Positions 60,429-64,000 of a stretch of 64,000 nucleotides of DNA are shown here, in pieces. Positions within the stretch are counted from its first letter, which is position 1. The number at the start of each line of letters is the position of its first letter. This DNA comes from an uncultured Collinsella sp. (lineage in GTDB: Bacteria; Actinomycetota; Coriobacteriia; Coriobacteriales; Coriobacteriaceae): NCBI GenBank assembly GCA_947507155.1, contig CANNOC010000008.1:24282-88281 (forward strand). Direction: 5' to 3'. The translations under genes and the position numbers were made by a program. The notes below the pieces were generated by a model. That model was given only the letters and a program-made list of their open reading frames with translations. It was not told the DNA's origin and searched no databases.

Positions 60429-62030
60429 ATGGATCAAAGCAAGCCTTCGTTCTTTATCACGACGCCCATCTACTACGTCAACGCCGATCCGCACCTGGGC
60501 ACGGCTTATTCCACCATCATCGCCGACGTTCAGGCTCGCTATCGCCGCTCCACCGGCTATAACGTCAAGTTCCTGACCGGCATGGACGAGCACGGCGAGA
60601 AGGTCGCCGAGGCCGCAGCCAAGCATGGTATGACGCCGCAGGAGTGGACCGACAGCCAGGCTCCGCACTTCAAGGAGCTTTGGAGCAAGCTCGAGATTTC
60701 CAACGACGACTTCATCCGCACCACCGAGCCGCGCCAGCATCATGCCGTGCAGTACCTGTGGGAGCGCATGAAGGAGTCCGGTTACCTGTATAAGGGCAGC
60801 TACGACGGCTGGTATTGCGTGCCTGACGAGACCTACTTCACCGATACGCAGGTCCAGAAGGGCGACGAGGAGTACGGCAGCGTCGGCCAGCACCTGTGCC
60901 CCGACTGCCACCGTCCGCTTGAGCGCGTGCAGGAGGAGTCCTACTTCTTTAAGCTTTCCGCCTTCCAGGACAAGCTGCTCAAGCTTTACGACGAGCACCC
61001 CGACTTTGTCGAGCCTGCGTTCCGCATGAACGAGGTGCGCAGCTTTGTCGAGGGCGGCCTTAACGACCTTTCCGTGAGCCGCACGAGCTTTGACTGGGGC
61101 ATTCAGGTTCCGTTTGACGAGGGCCACGTGACCTACGTGTGGTTCGATGCGCTGCTCAACTATATGACGGCCGTCGGCTACGGCGTCGACACCGACGAGG
61201 CGCGTGCCGAGCTGGCCTATCGCTGGCCCGCGCAGTTCCACATCGTGGGTAAGGACATCATCCGCTTCCACTGCGTCATTTGGCCCGCCATGCTCATGGC
61301 CATCGGTGAGGCCCTGCCCGAGCACGTCTTTGCCCACGGCTTCCTGACCGTGCGCAATGCCGAGACCGGCAAGGCCGAAAAGATGTCCAAGAGCCGCGGC
61401 AACGCCATCGCTCCGCAGGACGTTATCGACATGCTGGGCGTCGAGGGCTATCGCTATTACTTCATGACCGACGTCGTCCCCGGCACCGACGGTGCCATCA
61501 GCTTCGATCGCATGGAGCAGGTCTACAACGCCGACCTGGCCAACAGCTGGGGCAACCTTATCTCGCGTTCGCTCAACATGAGCGGCAAGTACTTTGACGG
61601 TTGCGCGCCCGCCAAGCCCGCGTCGTTCGATGCGTTCGAAAACCCGCTGGCAAAGATCGCCGATGGCCTGGTCGAGCGCTACATGGCCAAGATGGACGTG
61701 CTCGATTACGGTGGAGCTAAGGACGAGGTCATGGAGCTCATCCATGCCGCCAACCACTACATCGAGGACTCCGAGCCCTGGGCGCTTGCCAAGGACGAGA
61801 CCAAGGCTGACGAGCTGGCATTTGTGATCTACAACCTGCTCGAGGCTATCCGCATTGCCGCTCACCTGCTGATGCCGCTCATGCCCCAGACTTCTGCCGA
61901 GGCCCTGCGCCGCCTGTCGTGCGAGGACGAGGCCGCGAGCGACGACCTCAAGGGCATTTGCGCTTGGGGCTTGCTTGCCGGTGGTCAGCCCGTCGAGAAG
62001 GGCGAGCCGCTGTTCCCGCGTCTGGGCTAA
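60429..62030 (+). CDS. metG: Methionyl-tRNA synthetase
   Basis: Class I synthetase, 533 aa. It has the HIGH-like HLGT in NADPHLGTAYSTI, the KMSKSRGN signature and the Rossmann fold with LTGMDEHGEK. A single Cys pair (CPDCH) indicates one zinc knuckle. The C-terminal anticodon-binding helix bundle is present, but the extra EMAP dimerisation domain is absent, which is common in Gram-positive relatives. CTGGAGGA precedes ATG 60429. A terminator follows. Confidence 0.95.
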   Translation: MDQSKPSFFITTPIYYVNADPHLGTAYSTIIADVQARYRRSTGYNVKFLTGMDEHGEKVAEAAAKHGMTPQEWTDSQAPHFKELWSKLEISNDDFIRTTEPRQHHAVQYLWERMKESGYLYKGSYDGWYCVPDETYFTDTQVQKGDEEYGSVGQHLCPDCHRPLERVQEESYFFKLSAFQDKLLKLYDEHPDFVEPAFRMNEVRSFVEGGLNDLSVSRTSFDWGIQVPFDEGHVTYVWFDALLNYMTAVGYGVDTDEARAELAYRWPAQFHIVGKDIIRFHCVIWPAMLMAIGEALPEHVFAHGFLTVRNAETGKAEKMSKSRGNAIAPQDVIDMLGVEGYRYYFMTDVVPGTDGAISFDRMEQVYNADLANSWGNLISRSLNMSGKYFDGCAPAKPASFDAFENPLAKIADGLVERYMAKMDVLDYGGAKDEVMELIHAANHYIEDSEPWALAKDETKADELAFVIYNLLEAIRIAAHLLMPLMPQTSAEALRRLSCEDEAASDDLKGICAWGLLAGGQPVEKGEPLFPRLG

Positions 62031-62069
62031 GCCGCCGCGCGCCATATCGGCAATTTGCTGTTTAGATGT

Positions 62070-62103
62070 AAGGGCATGGCCGCAACGGTCCATGCCCTTT
62101 TGT
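62070..62103 (+). terminator. Terminator of metG
   Basis: AAGGGCATGG at 62070-62079 pairs with CCATGCCCTT at 62090-62099, followed by a T-rich tract. Confidence 0.85.
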
Positions 62104-62137
62104 TTCAAGACGCCGCCACCATGCTAAGGAGGCAACT

Positions 62138-62998
62138 ATGACAACTTCGCCTTTGGCAAACCCCACGGCAACAAGGGAGCTGCTGGAGGAGTTTGGCCTT
62201 GCGACCAAGCATCGCCTGGGCCAGAACTTCCTGATCGACAACCATGTAATTGAGCGCATTTGCGAGCTTTCCGAGCTTGCGGGCGATGAGCGCGTGCTCG
62301 AGGTCGGTCCGGGCGTTGGTACGCTCACGCTTGCGCTGCTGCAGGAGGCGGCGTGCGTCACGTCGATCGAGGCCGACCCCGAGCTCGAGCCGGTGCTCGA
62401 TGCCCACGCCGCTGACTACGCCAACTTCCGCTTTATCATGGGCGACGCGCTCAGGGTGACGCCGGAGCAGATTGAGCAGGTTGCGGGCGGTGAGCCGACG
62501 GTATTTGTCGCGAACCTGCCCTATAACGTGGCGGCGACGATCATCCTGCAGTTCTTCCAGACGATGCCCGCGCTCAAGCGCGCCGTCGTCATGGTTCAAA
62601 AGGAGGTTGCCGATCGCATTGCCGCAGTGCCGGGCAATAAGACCTATGGCGGCTATACGGCAAAGCTCGGCCTGTATGCGCAGGTGACGGGTCGCTTTGA
62701 GGTGCCGCCGCGTTGCTTTATGCCGGCACCGCACGTGGACTCGGCCGTCGTGCGTATCGACCGTGTTGACGGCGTGGTGCCCGAAGGACTCGATCGCGAG
62801 TTTGTGGCCCGCGTGATTGACGCCGCATTTGCTCAGCGTCGCAAGACCATCCGCAATTCCATGAGCGCCAACGGCTTTGCCAAGGACGTGCTCGATGCCG
62901 CCTTTGAGGCTTGCGGTATCTCACCCACCACGCGCGCCGAGACGCTTGATGTTGCTGACTTTGTCCGCCTGGCCCAGGAGCTAATCCATGACGCTTAA
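62138..62998 (+). CDS. rsmA: 16S rRNA dimethyladenosine transferase
   Basis: Dimethylates A1518 and A1519 of 16S rRNA. 286 aa. Motif X is HRLGQNFLID and motif I EVGPGVGTLT; the active site NLPYNVAATI is present. The C-terminal helical domain ends normally. AAGGAGG precedes the ATG. The gene overlaps tatD by 11 bases, an arrangement that couples ribosome maturation with a nuclease of unknown physiological role. Confidence 0.95.
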   Translation: MTTSPLANPTATRELLEEFGLATKHRLGQNFLIDNHVIERICELSELAGDERVLEVGPGVGTLTLALLQEAACVTSIEADPELEPVLDAHAADYANFRFIMGDALRVTPEQIEQVAGGEPTVFVANLPYNVAATIILQFFQTMPALKRAVVMVQKEVADRIAAVPGNKTYGGYTAKLGLYAQVTGRFEVPPRCFMPAPHVDSAVVRIDRVDGVVPEGLDREFVARVIDAAFAQRRKTIRNSMSANGFAKDVLDAAFEACGISPTTRAETLDVADFVRLAQELIHDA

Positions 62999-63905
62999 TG
63001 CCGAACGCGTGACGTTTACCAAGAAAAAGAAGACTGTTGCCTGCCCCGTGCCCTTGGCACCGCTTGCCGACACGCATGCGCATCTGCTTTCGTTTTGGGG
63101 CAAAGAAGTGCCCGAAACGCTCGTGCGCGCCAAAGCCGCGGGCGTCGATCTGTTGGTGACGATGCTCGACCCCATCGCCGACAAGCGCAGCGTGACGGAC
63201 TATAGCGACTGGCTCGTGCGCGAAATTCTGCCGATGCGGGATATTCCGCAGATCAAGTATCTCGTTGGCGTTCACCCCTATGGCGCGCCGGATTATACCG
63301 ACGACATTCACGCACAGGTTGTTGCTGCGCTTGATGACCCTTTGTGCGTCGGCATCGGCGAGATCGGTCTGGACTATCACATGGATTACGACGACGACAT
63401 CGCGCCGGCGCCCCACAGTGTGCAGATTGATTGCATGGCACGTCAGCTCGAAGTTGCCGTGCGCCGCAATGTGCCGGTGGAGCTGCACCTGCGGCACGAG
63501 GACTCGGATGGGGAGCGCACTTCGCACGTTGATGCGTACAACGTGCTGCGCGAGGTAGGCGTGCCTCAGGCCGGTTGCGTGCTGCACTGCTTTGGCGAGG
63601 ATCGAGCTACGATGGAGCGCTTTGTGGGTTTGGGCTGCTATATCGCCTATGGCGGCGCGGCCACCTTTAAGCGCAACGACGACGTGCGCGAGGCATTTGC
63701 GGCGACCCCGCTCGATCGCATTTTGTTCGAGACGGATTGCCCGTATATGGCACCGGAGCCCATTCGTGGTCTTGAGTGCGAGCCGGCAATGATTTCTATC
63801 ACGGCAAACACGCTGGTCAACGACCGTGTCGATCGTACCGGCGAGGATGCTGAGGCAATCGCGCGAGCAGCTTGGGAAAATGCCTGCAAACTTTTTCAAA
63901 AATAG
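62988..63905 (+). CDS. TatD-family metal-dependent DNase
   Basis: 305 aa. Metal ligands appear in order: ADTHAHL (HxH), GEIGLDYH (Glu), ELHLRHE (His), HCFGED (His) and FETDCPYM (Asp). The core fold of the YcfH/TatD family is complete, with a short N-terminal extension. The gene overlaps rsmA by 11 bases. Its stop codon lies inside the promoter block of the tRNA-Leu gene, which begins 43 bases on. Confidence 0.9.
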   Translation: MTLNAERVTFTKKKKTVACPVPLAPLADTHAHLLSFWGKEVPETLVRAKAAGVDLLVTMLDPIADKRSVTDYSDWLVREILPMRDIPQIKYLVGVHPYGAPDYTDDIHAQVVAALDDPLCVGIGEIGLDYHMDYDDDIAPAPHSVQIDCMARQLEVAVRRNVPVELHLRHEDSDGERTSHVDAYNVLREVGVPQAGCVLHCFGEDRATMERFVGLGCYIAYGGAATFKRNDDVREAFAATPLDRILFETDCPYMAPEPIRGLECEPAMISITANTLVNDRVDRTGEDAEAIARAAWENACKLFQK

Positions 63906-63937
63906 TTCTTGCGTTCGCGGTAGCGCTCCGTTATTCT
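63900..63937 (+). promoter_or_regulatory. Promoter of tRNA-Leu
   Basis: TTGCGT (63909-63914) and TATTCT (63932-63937) are separated by 17 bp. The 13-mer AAATAGTTCTTGC is at 63900-63912 and overlaps the tatD stop codon. Confidence 0.8.
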
Positions 63938-63948
63938 AATTCCTGCAC

Positions 63949-64000
63949 GCGGGCGTGGCGGAATTGGCAGACGCGTACGGTTCAGGTCCGTATGGGGGCA
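63949..64000 (+). tRNA. tRNA-Leu (CAG), partial
   Basis: The 5' part runs off the window. The D arm GGCGGAATTGGCAGACGC and the anticodon loop TTCAGGT (anticodon CAG) are present. The acceptor 5' strand is GCGGGCG. Confidence 0.85.

Noticed and set aside
59619..62108. An 829-codon open frame opposite rsmI and metG
   Set aside because: It is opposite two well-supported genes and shows no domain.

Overview
The window looks like a chromosomal segment of a Coriobacteriia gut actinobacterium, most likely Collinsella or a close relative. The call rests on high GC with strong GC3, mannose-family PTS genes, expanded SipW-type signal peptidases with TasA-like substrates, a secretin-less Tad pilus locus and a T-box-controlled pheST. 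It is an inference from gene content, not from a marker-gene tree.

Layout. 1-3521: mannose-family PTS subunits around a SIS-domain sugar isomerase/deglycase (probable Amadori-product use). 3581-5346: two 67-bp repeats in front of an AlbA_2-type ATP-binding regulator. 5475-10070: a PilZ (c-di-GMP receptor) gene, a membrane-anchored TasA-like protein, a small unknown gene and two genes for proteins with SipW-type signal peptides. 10193-15347: an accessory patch with a frameshifted HNH gene, a zinc-ribbon protein, an AAA/DUF4143 ATPase behind four exactly phased palindromes, a DUF5710 protein and a nuclease-like protein. 15384-15940: a 180-bp inverted repeat, a tandem repeat and tRNA-Val. 16112-25218: a compact operon of four TasA-like proteins, a SipW peptidase, a membrane-anchored McrB-like AAA ATPase, a DUF2357/coiled-coil protein and a second SipW peptidase. 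25344-36096: an EamA exporter, a DUF4012 protein, glmM, an M32 carboxypeptidase and T-box-pheS-pheT. 36204-39056: a nickel ECF transporter behind a NikR-like palindrome. 39136-47491: a Zn-PLC-like protein, a second nuclease-like paralogue, pyruvate kinase, a Ca-type P-ATPase with a hairpin over its ribosome-binding site, and rsgA. 47744-57343: a Tad/Flp pilus locus. 57386-64000: an RHH protein, tRNA-Phe with a duplicated 3' end, a GH5-like pseudoenzyme, rsmI, metG, rsmA, tatD and the start of tRNA-Leu.

The most notable system is the 16112-25218 operon. An export branch (SipW peptidases and TasA-like subunits) is co-transcribed with a McrBC-like pair that has lost any visible nuclease and gained membrane anchors and a very long coiled coil. 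With the PilZ/TasA-like pair and the two further SipW substrates 6-10 kb upstream, and the Tad locus downstream, the window carries two independent surface-filament programmes, one possibly linked to c-di-GMP.

Regulation visible in the sequence includes a 13-bp extended -35 block (AAATAGTTCTTGC) shared by three strong promoters, a T-box, a NikR-type operator, phased palindromes before the DUF4143 ATPase and many strong intrinsic terminators. Several long intergenic inverted repeats look like dispersed elements.
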